From Acetobacterium wieringae (lineage in GTDB: Bacteria; Bacillota; Clostridia; Eubacteriales; Eubacteriaceae): a stretch of 64,000 nt of DNA. The stretch lies in assembly GCF_001766835.1 (NCBI RefSeq), contig NZ_LKEU01000042.1:33756-97755 (forward strand). The letters are read 5' to 3'. The translations under genes and the position numbers were made by a program. This document shows, one piece after another, positions 1 through 7,402 of this stretch. Below the pieces are notes generated by a model, which searched no databases, was not told where the DNA came from, and saw nothing but the letters and a program-made list of their open reading frames with translations. Each line of letters begins with the position of its first letter. Position 1 is the stretch's first letter.

Positions 1-120
1 GGGGTCAGCGATGATTATCAATCCGTTACCATTCTATTTGACGAACAGCGGATCATCGCCGATACTATCAAAGACAGCATCGAAACAATCGAAGGCAAAG
101 CATTCAAAATAATCACCTGA
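1..120 (+). CDS. 3' end of an unidentified gene
   Basis: Frame 1 is open from the window edge to a TGA at 118-120 and encodes the last 39 residues of a protein whose start lies outside the window. The tail is acidic and hydrophilic (it ends KAFKIIT) and I do not recognise its family. It stops 15 bp before modD, with the modD ribosome-binding site between them, so the two are probably co-transcribed. A molybdate-related function would fit but is only inferred from the neighbour. Confidence 0.5.
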   Translation, partial: GVSDDYQSVTILFDEQRIIADTIKDSIETIEGKAFKIIT

Positions 121-135
121 AACGGAGGAAAAAAT

Positions 136-978
136 ATGTCATTTATATCAATCAACGAGATTGACCAGTTAATTAATGAGGACGTTCCCTATATTGATTT
201 GACCAGCTGGGTTTTGGGGGTCAGGGAACAGCCGGGAAAAATTGCTTATTTTACCCGGGAAGATGCGGTTGTCTGTGGCACCGAAGAAGTCAGTTCGGTC
301 TTTGAGCGATTACATATCAAAACAGAATCGATGGTGGCTTCAGGGCAGAAAGTCAGTGCCGGTGACGAACTGATTACCGGCACGGGACGGGCCGAAGATT
401 TACATAAAGCCTGGAAGGTGGGTCAGAATATTCTTGATAATTGTTCGGGAATTGCCACCAAAACCCGAAAAATGGTGGATATGGCCAAGAGTGTCAGTCC
501 GAACACAGCGATCTTGACAACCCGGAAGGGATTTCCCGGAACCAAGGCATTGGCGATCAAGTCGATTATGTCCGGCGGGGCCATGCCCCATCGGTTGGGT
601 TTATCGGAAACGATTCTTATTTTTAAACAGCATCTGAATTTTATTGGCGGGTTTGATGGTCTACTAAAAAAAATGCCGGAGCTCAAAGCGGAATGCTGTG
701 AAAAGAAAATTATTGTCGAAGCCACCACTTTGTCCCAGGCAATTGATCTTTGCCAGGCCGGGGTAGATGGAATCCAGTTTGATAAGCTGACGGTCGAAGA
801 TCTGAGCGCAGCGGTTAAGCAGTTGCGCAGTGAATTTCCTGGCGTTGTGCTGCTGGCAGCAGGCGGCATCAATGAGACGAATATTTCCGCTTATGCCAGC
901 ACCCAGGTCAATGGCATTGTGACAACCTGTCTCTACAGTGCCAAACCCATTGACGTTGGAGTTAGAATTAATCAATAG
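136..978 (+). CDS. modD: ModD, quinolinate phosphoribosyltransferase-like protein
   Basis: The 280-residue product has the two-domain layout of nicotinate-nucleotide pyrophosphorylase (NadC): an N-terminal open alpha/beta domain and a C-terminal barrel. The TTRKGFPG segment near residue 128 corresponds to the NadC RKTxPG substrate-binding region, and the AAGGIN segment near 242 to the phosphate-binding strand. ModD proteins form a NadC branch found beside molybdate transporter genes, and their substrate is not firmly established. The start is supported by ACGGAGG 8 bp upstream. No nadA or nadB lies nearby, which favours ModD over a true NadC. It probably shares an operon with the gene cut by the window edge. 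Confidence 0.82.
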   Translation: MSFISINEIDQLINEDVPYIDLTSWVLGVREQPGKIAYFTREDAVVCGTEEVSSVFERLHIKTESMVASGQKVSAGDELITGTGRAEDLHKAWKVGQNILDNCSGIATKTRKMVDMAKSVSPNTAILTTRKGFPGTKALAIKSIMSGGAMPHRLGLSETILIFKQHLNFIGGFDGLLKKMPELKAECCEKKIIVEATTLSQAIDLCQAGVDGIQFDKLTVEDLSAAVKQLRSEFPGVVLLAAGGINETNISAYASTQVNGIVTTCLYSAKPIDVGVRINQ

Positions 979-1064
979 CATCATTTCAGGATACAAGCGT
1001 GGTGACTTGTATCTTTTTTTGTTAAGTGATCAATACGGGATGGACTTCGATTTAATCAATTCCA

Positions 1065-1095
1065 TTATTGACATATGCTATTTATGGCTTATAAT
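1065..1095 (+). promoter_or_regulatory. promoter with CATATG-centred operator, site 1
   Basis: TTGACA at 1068-1073 and TATAAT at 1090-1095 are separated by 16 bp. The -35 box lies inside TTATTGACATATGC, one arm plus the centre of a palindrome that recurs at four other places in the first 6.5 kb. It drives the C_GCAxxG_C_C gene that follows. Confidence 0.7.
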
Positions 1096-1158
1096 ATTGT
1101 ATAGCAGGATCGATTATTTACGTGGTGCAAAAAATAAGAAAAAAGCGGGGAAATGAAG

Positions 1159-1677
1159 ATGGAAGAAAACAAGAATCAATTGCTCAATGATTATGCAATC
1201 GAGAATTTCAAAAGTGGCTTAAACTGTGCGGAAAGTGTTTATGATGCCTTGCTTCGTGCCGGAGTTCTGGATGTTCCCCGGGAAACGATTGCGATGTGTA
1301 CCGGTTTTGGCGGTGGTATCGGCCTTGTCGGTGAAACCTGTGGTGCGTTATCAGCTGCCGTGATGGCAAACAGTGCGGTCTATGGCCGCAAGGATCCCTG
1401 GAGCATCGATGCTGAGATACGTGGCCCGGAAGTCGGACAAAAATATTACCGACGTTATAACAATCTGGTTGGCGAGTTCTGCAAAGCCAATGGTGGGGCA
1501 ACCTGTCGTGGAATCTGTGAGCCGTTTGAAGATTGGAATGGAAAAGACCGTCGGCTTCACTGTATGAAAATGGTAGGAACAACCGCTCAATTAGCGTACA
1601 AATATCTGCAAATTCCGCAAAATGAAGCCTTCGAGCTGCCATATGGCGAAAAAATGAGTGATAACAACAAAAAATGA
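1159..1677 (+). CDS. C_GCAxxG_C_C family redox protein (first copy)
   Basis: This is a 172-residue cysteine-rich protein of the C_GCAxxG_C_C family, named for its spaced cysteines and thought to be redox-active. Visible elements are the N-terminal GLNCAESV, a glycine-rich GFGGGIG, the core ETCGALSAA, and C-terminal cysteines in GGATCRGICE and LHCMKM. I chose the ATG at 1159 because AGCGGGG lies 8 bp upstream; the in-frame ATG at 1153 is too close to that site. It has its own CATATG-type promoter and is followed after 28 bp by a NifX-like gene, so both are probably made together. A second family member lies at 2871. The family has no assigned reaction; a role in metal or sulfur redox chemistry is inference. 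Confidence 0.85.
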   Translation: MEENKNQLLNDYAIENFKSGLNCAESVYDALLRAGVLDVPRETIAMCTGFGGGIGLVGETCGALSAAVMANSAVYGRKDPWSIDAEIRGPEVGQKYYRRYNNLVGEFCKANGGATCRGICEPFEDWNGKDRRLHCMKMVGTTAQLAYKYLQIPQNEAFELPYGEKMSDNNKK

Positions 1678-1705
1678 GAGCTGGAAAAAGGAGGGCGGCG
1701 TAAAA

Positions 1706-2077
1706 ATGTATTTAGCGATATCGATGGACGGTAAAACGCTGGAAAATAATGTTTCGCAGCAGTTTGAGACGGGGAAGTATTTATTGGTGGTCGATACCAC
1801 GAATTTAAGTGTGAGTGCAATTGAAAACTGCCAAGGTTTTTCGGCAGAAAGCTTGGCGCAAAAAGTTATTGATCTTAATTGTGAAGGGATTATCACCGGA
1901 GCAATCAGTGATCCGCAGGCCTTTGAGATCCTGGCTGATGCCTGTATTACCCGTTTTCTGGGGTCTGGCAAGACGGGCATGGAAGCCCTTGATTTAATGA
2001 AGAAACGTGACCTAAAGCTCATCAGAAACATTGAAGGTACCGATGGTTGTGGTGGCGATCATGACCATCACCATTAA
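1706..2077 (+). CDS. NifX/NifB-domain protein (first of four)
   Basis: The 123-residue product belongs to the dinitrogenase iron-molybdenum cofactor family (NifX, NafY, NifB C-terminus, Orp and MTH1175). Such proteins bind or carry Fe-, Mo- or Cu-containing sulfide clusters. It begins MYLAISMDGKTLENNVSQQF, the usual beta strand and loop, and ends in a cysteine/histidine tail (CGGDHDHHH) suited to metal binding. The ATG at 1706 follows AGGAGGG; longer in-frame starts have no such site. It shares a promoter with the preceding C_GCAxxG_C_C gene and ends at a strong terminator. It is more divergent than the copies at 3531, 5963 and 6525. Its cargo cannot be read from sequence. Confidence 0.8.
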   Translation: MYLAISMDGKTLENNVSQQFETGKYLLVVDTTNLSVSAIENCQGFSAESLAQKVIDLNCEGIITGAISDPQAFEILADACITRFLGSGKTGMEALDLMKKRDLKLIRNIEGTDGCGGDHDHHH

Positions 2078-2091
2078 ACAATAGCTTATCA

Positions 2092-2124
2092 CAGAAAAAA
2101 CCCTAAAATATAGGGTTTTTTCTG
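2092..2124. terminator. bidirectional intrinsic terminator
   Basis: The stem AAAAAACCCTA/TAGGGTTTTTT has a very short loop, with an A-tract on one side and a T-tract on the other. It follows the first NifX-like gene and can also end the minus-strand gene beyond it. Confidence 0.85.
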
Positions 2125-2232
2125 CGTATAAGGATGCTTTAATTACTATCCTTAAAGCCGGATTTCGAGCAATCCGGTCAGCGGATCGCTTATTCGAAAT
2201 CCGCACCGCAAAAAGATGGGGCTCTAAAATAA

Positions 2233-2607
2233 TCAGGCTTCCCAAACAACAAAATAAACCCCATCCGCTCGCTTTTGCCCCTTGGCCAGCTCGAGATGTC
2301 GCAGGACGGACATATTGGTGCTGATTTCATCTGGCGTTAAGCCGAATTTTTCGACGCATTGCGGCATGGTTACACCACCGCAATCTTTCATAAATAAATA
2401 GAGATTCTTTTGCGGATCGGTTAAACCGTCAATGCCGGTCTGGCCGGAATTTTTGCGATCGAGTTTGGCACTGTGAACGGCACTGGGGTCGCAGGTCTGG
2501 GTCACCTTATGTTGGCCCATGGCACAATCATCACAAAAAATTTTTCCTTTGACTTCATAAACATCATCGTCTTCAAGATTGATTCCACAACTAAAACATG
2601 TTTGCAT
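2233..2607 (-). CDS. small zinc-ribbon protein with a winged-helix-like tail
   Basis: The 124-residue product opens with a LIM-like zinc ribbon: CFSCG near residue 4 and CDDCAMGQH near residue 26, giving four metal ligands. Residues 65-124 look like a small winged-helix domain (LTDPQKNLYLFMKDCGGVTMPQCVEKFGLTPDEISTNM region) followed by the strand KRADGVYFVVWEA. ATG at 2607 follows GGGAGAG. It is transcribed opposite to its neighbours. A DNA- or RNA-binding role is plausible from the layout, but I do not recognise a characterised homologue. Confidence 0.6.
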   Translation of the reverse strand: MQTCFSCGINLEDDDVYEVKGKIFCDDCAMGQHKVTQTCDPSAVHSAKLDRKNSGQTGIDGLTDPQKNLYLFMKDCGGVTMPQCVEKFGLTPDEISTNMSVLRHLELAKGQKRADGVYFVVWEA

Positions 2608-2772
2608 AGCTACTCTCCCTGGCATTTCTAAAAATTCTGGTTATTGTAACATACTGATCAAAATAAAAATAATTTTAATCGACAGCCTGATTAATTACAT
2701 ATCATATCATTTTTGCGGCGGGCTTGCTATAGCATTGAATAATTTTATCATGATGAGAAATCACGGCGGTAG

Positions 2773-2803
2773 TTATTGACATATGTTTATTATGGCATAT
2801 AAT
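2773..2803 (+). promoter_or_regulatory. promoter with CATATG-centred operator, site 2
   Basis: TTGACA at 2776-2781 and TATAAT at 2798-2803 are 16 bp apart. The sequence TTATTGACATATGTTTATTA is an imperfect palindrome over the -35 box and matches the operator of the other three promoters in this region. Confidence 0.72.
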
Positions 2804-2870
2804 ACTTATAAAAAGCGGAATACAGCGTTGATCGAAGATCGGTGTTAAGGCGAGAAAGGATAAATTTGAA

Positions 2871-3395
2871 ATGAAAAAAGAGAATCAACAAGCCGAGTTG
2901 ATCGGGGCAAAATCACATCAAAATTTAAATACAGGACATCGCAAGTTGGCAAAGGATTTATTCCGACAAGGATATAATTGTTCTCAAGCCGTTTTGCTGG
3001 CGTTTAGCGATGAGTGTGGCCTGGACTTTGAAACGGCTGCCAGGCTTAGTTCATCCTTTGGCGCAGGAATGGGAAGACTTAGAGAGGTATGCGGTGCAGT
3101 GACCGGGATGTTTATGGTGGCAGGTCTGCTTTATGGCTACAGCGATCCCCAGGATCAGTCCGGAAAAACCGCCCATTATCAGCGGATTCAGGAGCTAGCC
3201 AAACAATTTGAGGACAAAAACCAGTCGATCATCTGCCGGGAATTACTGGGACTGGGAGCAGGCAAGGATAGTCCGGTTCCGGAGCAGCGAACCGCAGCAT
3301 ACTATCAAAATCGGCCCTGTGAAGCGTTGGTGGGGAATGCAGCAGCGATAATGGCAGCATATATTGAAGGACAAAAATTGCACCAACAGGAATGA
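2871..3395 (+). CDS. C_GCAxxG_C_C family redox protein (second copy)
   Basis: This 174-residue paralogue of the protein at 1159 has an extra 25-residue hydrophilic N-terminus. The family cysteines are visible in GYNCSQAV (about residue 36), the core EVCGAVTGMFMVAG (about 74), IICRELLG and NRPCEAL. The start follows GAAAGGA. It is preceded by the second CATATG-type promoter and followed by the divergently marked NifX promoter at 3459. Both family members sit behind a single operator, whereas the NifX genes at 3531 and 6525 have two facing operators. The function is unassigned; the shared operator implies that it works in the same metal-sulfur system. Confidence 0.85.
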   Translation: MKKENQQAELIGAKSHQNLNTGHRKLAKDLFRQGYNCSQAVLLAFSDECGLDFETAARLSSSFGAGMGRLREVCGAVTGMFMVAGLLYGYSDPQDQSGKTAHYQRIQELAKQFEDKNQSIICRELLGLGAGKDSPVPEQRTAAYYQNRPCEALVGNAAAIMAAYIEGQKLHQQE

Positions 3396-3456
3396 CACCA
3401 CTTACTTAGGTTAGCAAAATCTGGAAGCTTAAGGCGAGTAATTAAATTCAAATAGT

Positions 3457-3514
3457 TATTGACATATGTTTTTAAAGAGGTATAATCATAAGTGATAAAA
3501 ACATATGTCAATAA
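3457..3514 (+). promoter_or_regulatory. promoter flanked by two facing CATATG operators
   Basis: TTGACA 3459-3464 and TATAAT 3481-3486 are separated by 16 bp. TTATTGACATATGTTTTT at 3457 is mirrored by AAAACATATGTCAATAA at 3498-3514. The two CATATG centres are 39 bp apart, so the second lies around the expected transcription start. This arrangement suits a repressor binding both sites. It precedes the six-gene run from 3531. Confidence 0.75.
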
Positions 3515-3530
3515 TAAAAAGGAGAATTTA

Positions 3531-3899
3531 ATGAAAATAGCAATACCTGCAGATGAAAAAGTTTTGGCGAGTGAAGTATGCATGTCTTTCGGAAGAGCTC
3601 CCTATTTTTACATTTATGAGACCACGACAAAAATGGGTGATTTCATTGAAAATGCTGCCGCCAGCAGTCCTGGCGGGGCGGGGGTTAAAGCGGCCCAGAT
3701 CGTTGTCGATAGCCACGCTGATATCTTAATCACTCCACGATGTGGTGAAAACGCCGCTGAGGTTTTTAAAGCGACGAAACTGGAAATTTATAAAAGCACG
3801 CTGGGCTCGATTCAGAATAACATCGATGCGTATATGGATAACAAACTGGCTGTCCTCGACCAGTTTCACGCAGGGTTTCATGGGGTTGGCGGAAACTAA
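3531..3899 (+). CDS. NifX/NifB-domain protein (second of four)
   Basis: The 122-residue product begins MKIAIPADEKVLASEVCMSFGRAPYFYIYE, the typical MTH1175/NifX N-terminus with FGRAPYF at residues 20-26. GGAGVKAAQIVVD and the DILITPRCGENAAEVFKA loop follow. ATG at 3531 follows AAGGAG; upstream in-frame codons lie between the promoter and this site. It opens the run 3531-6319 under the twin-operator promoter. Proteins of this family bind metal-sulfur clusters, for example the Mo-Cu cluster of Desulfovibrio Orp. The single cysteine of PRCGE is the likeliest ligand here. Confidence 0.85.
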   Translation: MKIAIPADEKVLASEVCMSFGRAPYFYIYETTTKMGDFIENAAASSPGGAGVKAAQIVVDSHADILITPRCGENAAEVFKATKLEIYKSTLGSIQNNIDAYMDNKLAVLDQFHAGFHGVGGN

Positions 3900-3902
3900 G
3901 TC

Positions 3903-4205
3903 ATGAAAACGCAATTGATTAACGGTGTATCCCAGGGAACCCTTGGTATTATTTCACGCAAAGTTGGTGACAAGAAAATCGTTGCGCAAATCCTTCAGAA
4001 TGAGTTTACAGCGGTTGGTTTGTGTCAGGGGGATGTGGTCAGAATGCTGGTAGCCAGTGACATTGCCGAAAAAACGTCTGACGTTGTTGTCACTGAAATC
4101 TCAGGGGTTTGTCCACAACATATCATTTGTCTGGCAATTCTGGGTGATGTAACCTCAGTGGAAGCAGCCTTGAAAGCCATAGAAAGTAGGTTGATGAGTA
4201 AGTGA
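3903..4205 (+). CDS. BMC-like small protein, role unknown
   Basis: The 100-residue product resembles the bacterial microcompartment shell fold: GTLGIISRKVGDKKIV at the start, then VRMLVASDIAEKTSDV (the BMC pattern of small residues in A-D-I-A-x-K), and a final AILGDVTSVEAALKAIES helix like the usual GDVxAVxAAxxA ending. Two cysteines occur (GLCQGD, GVCPQHI). There are no other shell or encapsulated-enzyme genes in the window. It overlaps the next ATPase by 4 bp (GTGA), so it belongs to that operon. A scaffold or sensor built on a BMC-like fold is my inference; the fold assignment itself is moderate. Confidence 0.55.
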   Translation: MKTQLINGVSQGTLGIISRKVGDKKIVAQILQNEFTAVGLCQGDVVRMLVASDIAEKTSDVVVTEISGVCPQHIICLAILGDVTSVEAALKAIESRLMSK

Positions 4206-5056
4206 AATTAGCAGTGCTCAGCGGCAAAGGCGGAACCGGAAAAACCCTGGTATCTGTCAATCTGGCAGCTGTGGCAAAAAATTCCGTTTATGTCGATTGT
4301 GATGTCGAAGAGCCAAACGGACATTTGTTTTTTAAACCGGTGGAGATAAAGAAGGAAAAGGTCAGCATCAAAATACCTGTTGTTGACGAAGATCTTTGTC
4401 TGGGGTGCCGGAAATGTGTCGACTTTTGTAAATTCAACGCCCTCGCCGCCATTATCAACAAGTTAATTGTTTTTGATGATATTTGTCACTCATGCGGGGG
4501 TTGCATCATGCTTTGTCCAAGCCACGCTTTGACCGAAATGGACAAGGTCATTGGAGAAATAAATAGTGGTATTTCCGAAAAGGTCAAGGTGATTTCCGGT
4601 ATTTTAAATACGGGTGAAGCATCGGGAATACCCATTATCAAAGAATTGCTGAGTAAAATATCAGCGGAAGAAAAGATGACAGTGATCGACTGTCCGCCTG
4701 GCAGTGCCTGCATTGTGATGGAAAGCATCCGGGACGTTGATTATTGTATTTTAGTGGCAGAACCGACAGTATTTGGCCTGCACAATCTGGCCCTGGTTTA
4801 TCAGCTGGTGAAGCTGTTTAATAAACCCCATGGTGTTGTCATCAATAAATGGATGGCCGGTGAAAATCTGATTGAACGGTTTTGTAGCGACAATCAGATC
4901 ACGGTATTAGACAAAATTCCTTTTGAGAGTGAACTGGGAACAATTAATTCTGATGGGGAAATTGCGGCAAAAAGCGAAAAATACTATGGTTTATTCTCGG
5001 AGTTGCTAAAAACAGTCGTTAAGGAGGTGGAACATGAAACAGTTACTCATTCTTAG
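4202..5056 (+). CDS. MinD/ParA-type ATPase with ferredoxin insert (first)
   Basis: The 284-residue protein has a deviant Walker A (LSGKGGTGKT, residues 5-14) and CDVEEPNGH, followed by an inserted 2[4Fe-4S] ferredoxin domain. Its motifs are CLGCRKCVDFC near residue 63 and CHSCGGCIMLC near 93. The Walker B-like IDCPPGSAC follows near 162. This architecture is known from the MinD-family ATPases of the Orp complex and related metal-cluster assembly systems. The start is GTG in a GTGA overlap with the preceding gene. It overlaps its paralogue by 23 bp, so the two are almost certainly made in equal amounts and probably act as a pair. Confidence 0.88.
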   Translation: MKLAVLSGKGGTGKTLVSVNLAAVAKNSVYVDCDVEEPNGHLFFKPVEIKKEKVSIKIPVVDEDLCLGCRKCVDFCKFNALAAIINKLIVFDDICHSCGGCIMLCPSHALTEMDKVIGEINSGISEKVKVISGILNTGEASGIPIIKELLSKISAEEKMTVIDCPPGSACIVMESIRDVDYCILVAEPTVFGLHNLALVYQLVKLFNKPHGVVINKWMAGENLIERFCSDNQITVLDKIPFESELGTINSDGEIAAKSEKYYGLFSELLKTVVKEVEHETVTHS

Positions 5057-5897
5057 CGGTAAAGGTGGCACCGGAAAAACAACCCTGGCCAGTGCATTTA
5101 TCAAGATGGCTCAGGCAAAAGTATATGCAGATTGTGATGTCGATGCGCCTAATTTGCATCTGGTTTTAAGGCAGTCGGTAAAGCCGCAGGTAAAAGATTT
5201 TTTCGGGATGCCAAAAGCCGAAATCAATCCCACGCTGTGCGCCAAGTGCCATCGCTGCCTGGAACATTGCCGTTTTGAGGCGATCGCAGTCAATGATGAT
5301 GTCTACCGGGTTGATTCATTTGCCTGTGAAGGCTGCGGCGTTTGTGAAATGGTTTGTCCAGTCCGGGCGATCAGTCTAAAACCGCATATTGCCGGTGAAT
5401 TGATGCTGTATGACAATAAAGAGAGTCTCTTTTCCACCGCTTTGCTTAAAATGGGCAGTGGAACATCGGGGATGCTGGTCACCGAAGTGAAGAAGCAAAT
5501 GAAGTCGGTTGATGTTGGCGCTGCTTTGGCAATCATTGACGGATCACCGGGAATTGGTTGTCCGGTGATTGCATCGATCAGTGGGGTGGATTTGGTGCTG
5601 ATTGTTGCGGAGCCATCGGTTTCCGGGATCAGTGATTTGGAACGGATCATTAAAACGGCACAGACCTTTCATACGAAAACCGCTGTCTGTGTCAACAAAT
5701 TCGATACCAATTTGAAAAAAACTGAAGCGATTATTGCGTATTGTAAAGAACAGGGCATTCCCTATATGGGTAACATTCCTTATGATGAAAATGCTGTTAA
5801 AGCTATCAATCAGGGCTTGACCATTGTGGATATCGTATGTGATGCAGGCTTGGCAGCCCAGGAAGTATTTAATAAGACGATGCAAATAGTGTTATAA
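5034..5897 (+). CDS. MinD/ParA-type ATPase with ferredoxin insert (second)
   Basis: This 287-residue paralogue of the preceding protein has the same layout: Walker A LSGKGGTGKTTLA (residues 6-18), CDVDAPN, a ferredoxin insert (CAKCHRCLEHC and CEGCGVCEMVC), and the IDGSPGIGCP switch region near residue 166. AAGGAGG stands 8 bp before ATG. In Desulfovibrio two such ATPases belong to the Orp complex, which carries a Mo-Cu-S cluster. The tandem pair plus NifX proteins here indicates a similar metal-cluster assembly or delivery machine. The actual metal is unknown. Confidence 0.88.
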   Translation: MKQLLILSGKGGTGKTTLASAFIKMAQAKVYADCDVDAPNLHLVLRQSVKPQVKDFFGMPKAEINPTLCAKCHRCLEHCRFEAIAVNDDVYRVDSFACEGCGVCEMVCPVRAISLKPHIAGELMLYDNKESLFSTALLKMGSGTSGMLVTEVKKQMKSVDVGAALAIIDGSPGIGCPVIASISGVDLVLIVAEPSVSGISDLERIIKTAQTFHTKTAVCVNKFDTNLKKTEAIIAYCKEQGIPYMGNIPYDENAVKAINQGLTIVDIVCDAGLAAQEVFNKTMQIVL

Positions 5898-5962
5898 GTG
5901 AATACTTATGCAAAATTATTAAAAAAATTGAACAAAATTAAAAAGAAAACGGAGAAGATATA

Positions 5963-6319
5963 ATGAAAATAGCAGTAGCAAGTGATAATGGTATGGTTTC
6001 AGGACATTTTGGACATTGTGAGAGTTTTATGATTTATGATACAGTAGATGGCAAGGTGGTAAAAACTGAAGCAGTTCCCAATCCGGGGCATCGACCAGGG
6101 TTTTTACCCCTATTCTTAAATGATCAGGGCGTCAACGTCATTATTTCTGGCGGCATGGGCGGCGGGGCAGTTGATATTTTCAATGAAAAAAATATTGAAG
6201 TCATCACCGGTGCCCAGGGAAAAGCAGAAGATCTAGTTGATCGTTATTTGTTGGGAGAATTGAAATCTACCGGTTCGGTCTGCCATGAGCATCAACATCA
6301 TGACGAGTGTGGTCAATAA
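5963..6319 (+). CDS. NifX/NifB-domain protein (third of four)
   Basis: The 118-residue product reads MKIAVASDNGMVSGHFGHCESF, the classic N-terminus of this family with HFGHCE. The middle is SGGMGGGAVDIFNEKNIEV, and the His/Cys-rich tail (CHEHQHHDECGQ) is a likely metal site. ACGGAGA precedes ATG. It follows the ATPase pair by 65 bp in the same direction and probably ends the transcript begun at 3487. It is most similar to the copy at 6525. Confidence 0.88.
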   Translation: MKIAVASDNGMVSGHFGHCESFMIYDTVDGKVVKTEAVPNPGHRPGFLPLFLNDQGVNVIISGGMGGGAVDIFNEKNIEVITGAQGKAEDLVDRYLLGELKSTGSVCHEHQHHDECGQ

Positions 6320-6427
6320 TTAAGGTCAGTTTAATTTTCAGTATCTCCAAATAATAAAATCAGGATTGATTCGCAGTGCATCATTTTATTTAAATGCCTT
6401 AAAAAGTATCGGTCAAATTTAGATCGT

Positions 6428-6487
6428 TATTGACATATGCTGTTAATGTATTATAATGTTTTTGTTAATCGCATATGTCAGTAACAA
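6428..6487 (+). promoter_or_regulatory. promoter flanked by two facing CATATG operators (second such)
   Basis: TTGACA 6430-6435 and TATAAT 6452-6457 are 16 bp apart. TTATTGACATATGCTG is mirrored by CGCATATGTCAGTAA at 6471-6485. The CATATG centres are 38 bp apart, essentially the geometry seen at 3457-3514. Confidence 0.75.
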
Positions 6488-6524
6488 TGCGAATCAATCA
6501 GTAACGATAATTTGGAGGAAGATT

Positions 6525-6893
6525 ATGAAAATTGCATTACCAACTCGTGAGAATTATATTGATGGCCATTTTGGTCACTGTGAGTATTATACGGTGTTTA
6601 CCATTGATGACAGCAGCAAAGAGATATTAAGTCAGGAGACCATTGCTTCCCCTCAAGGTTGCGGCTGTAAATCCAATATTGCTACCACGCTGGCCGAAAT
6701 GGGTGTCAGTCTGTTGCTTGCCGGCAATATGGGTGAAGGGGCAGTCAATGTCTTGCGTCGAGCGGGCATCGAAGTGGTTCGGGGATGTTCCGGGGATGTC
6801 AAAGAAGTGGCATTGAGCTGGTTGGCCGGATCCGTAATGGATTCTGGCGAAATGTGTCATGCCCACGAAGCGGGCCATGAATGTCAGCACTAA
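6525..6893 (+). CDS. NifX/NifB-domain protein (fourth of four)
   Basis: The 122-residue product begins MKIALPTRENYIDGHFGHCEYY and carries PQGCGCKSN, LAGNMGEGAVNVLRRAGI, GCSGDV and a tail CHAHEAGHECQH, giving several cysteine/histidine ligands. ATG at 6525 follows TTGGAGGA. Codons further upstream overlap the second operator and are unlikely to be translated. It is followed after 38 bp by the DUF134 regulator gene, so the regulator probably shares this operator-controlled promoter. Confidence 0.88.
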   Translation: MKIALPTRENYIDGHFGHCEYYTVFTIDDSSKEILSQETIASPQGCGCKSNIATTLAEMGVSLLLAGNMGEGAVNVLRRAGIEVVRGCSGDVKEVALSWLAGSVMDSGEMCHAHEAGHECQH

Positions 6894-6931
6894 GCCCTTA
6901 TAAAAACAGTTTTGATAAGGAGTATTAAGCG

Positions 6932-7303
6932 ATGCCCAGACCTGTAAAATGGAAAAAAGTCTGTTGTTTGCCGGAAACGGATTTATTTGGACCCCTTAAC
7001 GCCAAAAATACAGAAGAGGGTGTCATCACTATGACGGTTGAGGAGTATGAAACCATCCGTCTGATTGACCTGGAAGGGCTGCTTCAGGAAGAATGTGCCG
7101 AAAGTATGCATGTGGCACGAACAACGGTTCAAAAAATATATAACGATGCCCGCAAAAAACTGGCCGATGCGTTGGTTAACGGCAATGTCTTAAAGATCGA
7201 AGGCGGAAATTATAAGCTGTGCGAAGAAGGCCAGGAAACCTACGGCTGCAGCCGCTGCCGCAAACGTCGGGGCAATGGCCGTTGTGATCAGACGCAGATT
7301 TAA
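6932..7303 (+). CDS. DUF134 family DNA-binding protein
   Basis: The 123-residue protein has the DUF134 signature: [10 protein letters not shown], then a sigma-70 region 4-like helix-turn-helix ([47 protein letters not shown] region, residues 33-80). A cysteine/arginine-rich tail ([13 protein letters not shown]) may bind metal. Family members are encoded beside NifX-like and MinD-like genes in many anaerobes. Its position directly behind an operator-bearing promoter makes it the first candidate for the protein that binds the CATATG palindrome. That link is inference; the Crp/Fnr protein at 21788 is the main alternative. Confidence 0.88.
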   Translation: MPRPVKWKKVCCLPETDLFGPLNAKNTEEGVITMTVEEYETIRLIDLEGLLQEECAESMHVARTTVQKIYNDARKKLADALVNGNVLKIEGGNYKLCEEGQETYGCSRCRKRRGNGRCDQTQI

Positions 7304-7312
7304 AAATCAATA

Positions 7313-7384
7313 TAGCAAACAATAGGCAATTGCGAAACTGGGTGCAAAGTTCACGCTATTTTGGAATTGCCTGTAGCAAACAAT
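7313..7384. repeat. 72-bp element with terminal inverted repeats and flanking direct repeats
   Basis: AGGCAATT (7324-7331) and AATTGCCT (7365-7372) form an inverted repeat. It is bounded on both sides by the same 11 bases, TAGCAAACAAT (7313-7323 and 7374-7384). This is the look of a tiny insertion with target-site duplication, although the inside has no coding capacity. It lies between the DUF134 and Mrp genes. A regulatory hairpin is an alternative reading. Confidence 0.45.
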
Positions 7385-7402
7385 TGAAAGAGGAGAATTT
7401 TT

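Noticed and set aside
938..1156. A 72-codon plus-strand frame overlapping the end of modD
   Set aside because: It runs through the operator-bearing promoter at 1065-1095, lacks a ribosome-binding site and has no recognisable pattern.
4202..5897. Classical chromosome-partition ParA/MinD proteins
   Set aside because: Both carry an inserted 2[4Fe-4S] ferredoxin domain and stand among NifX-type genes, so a metal-cluster role fits better than partition.
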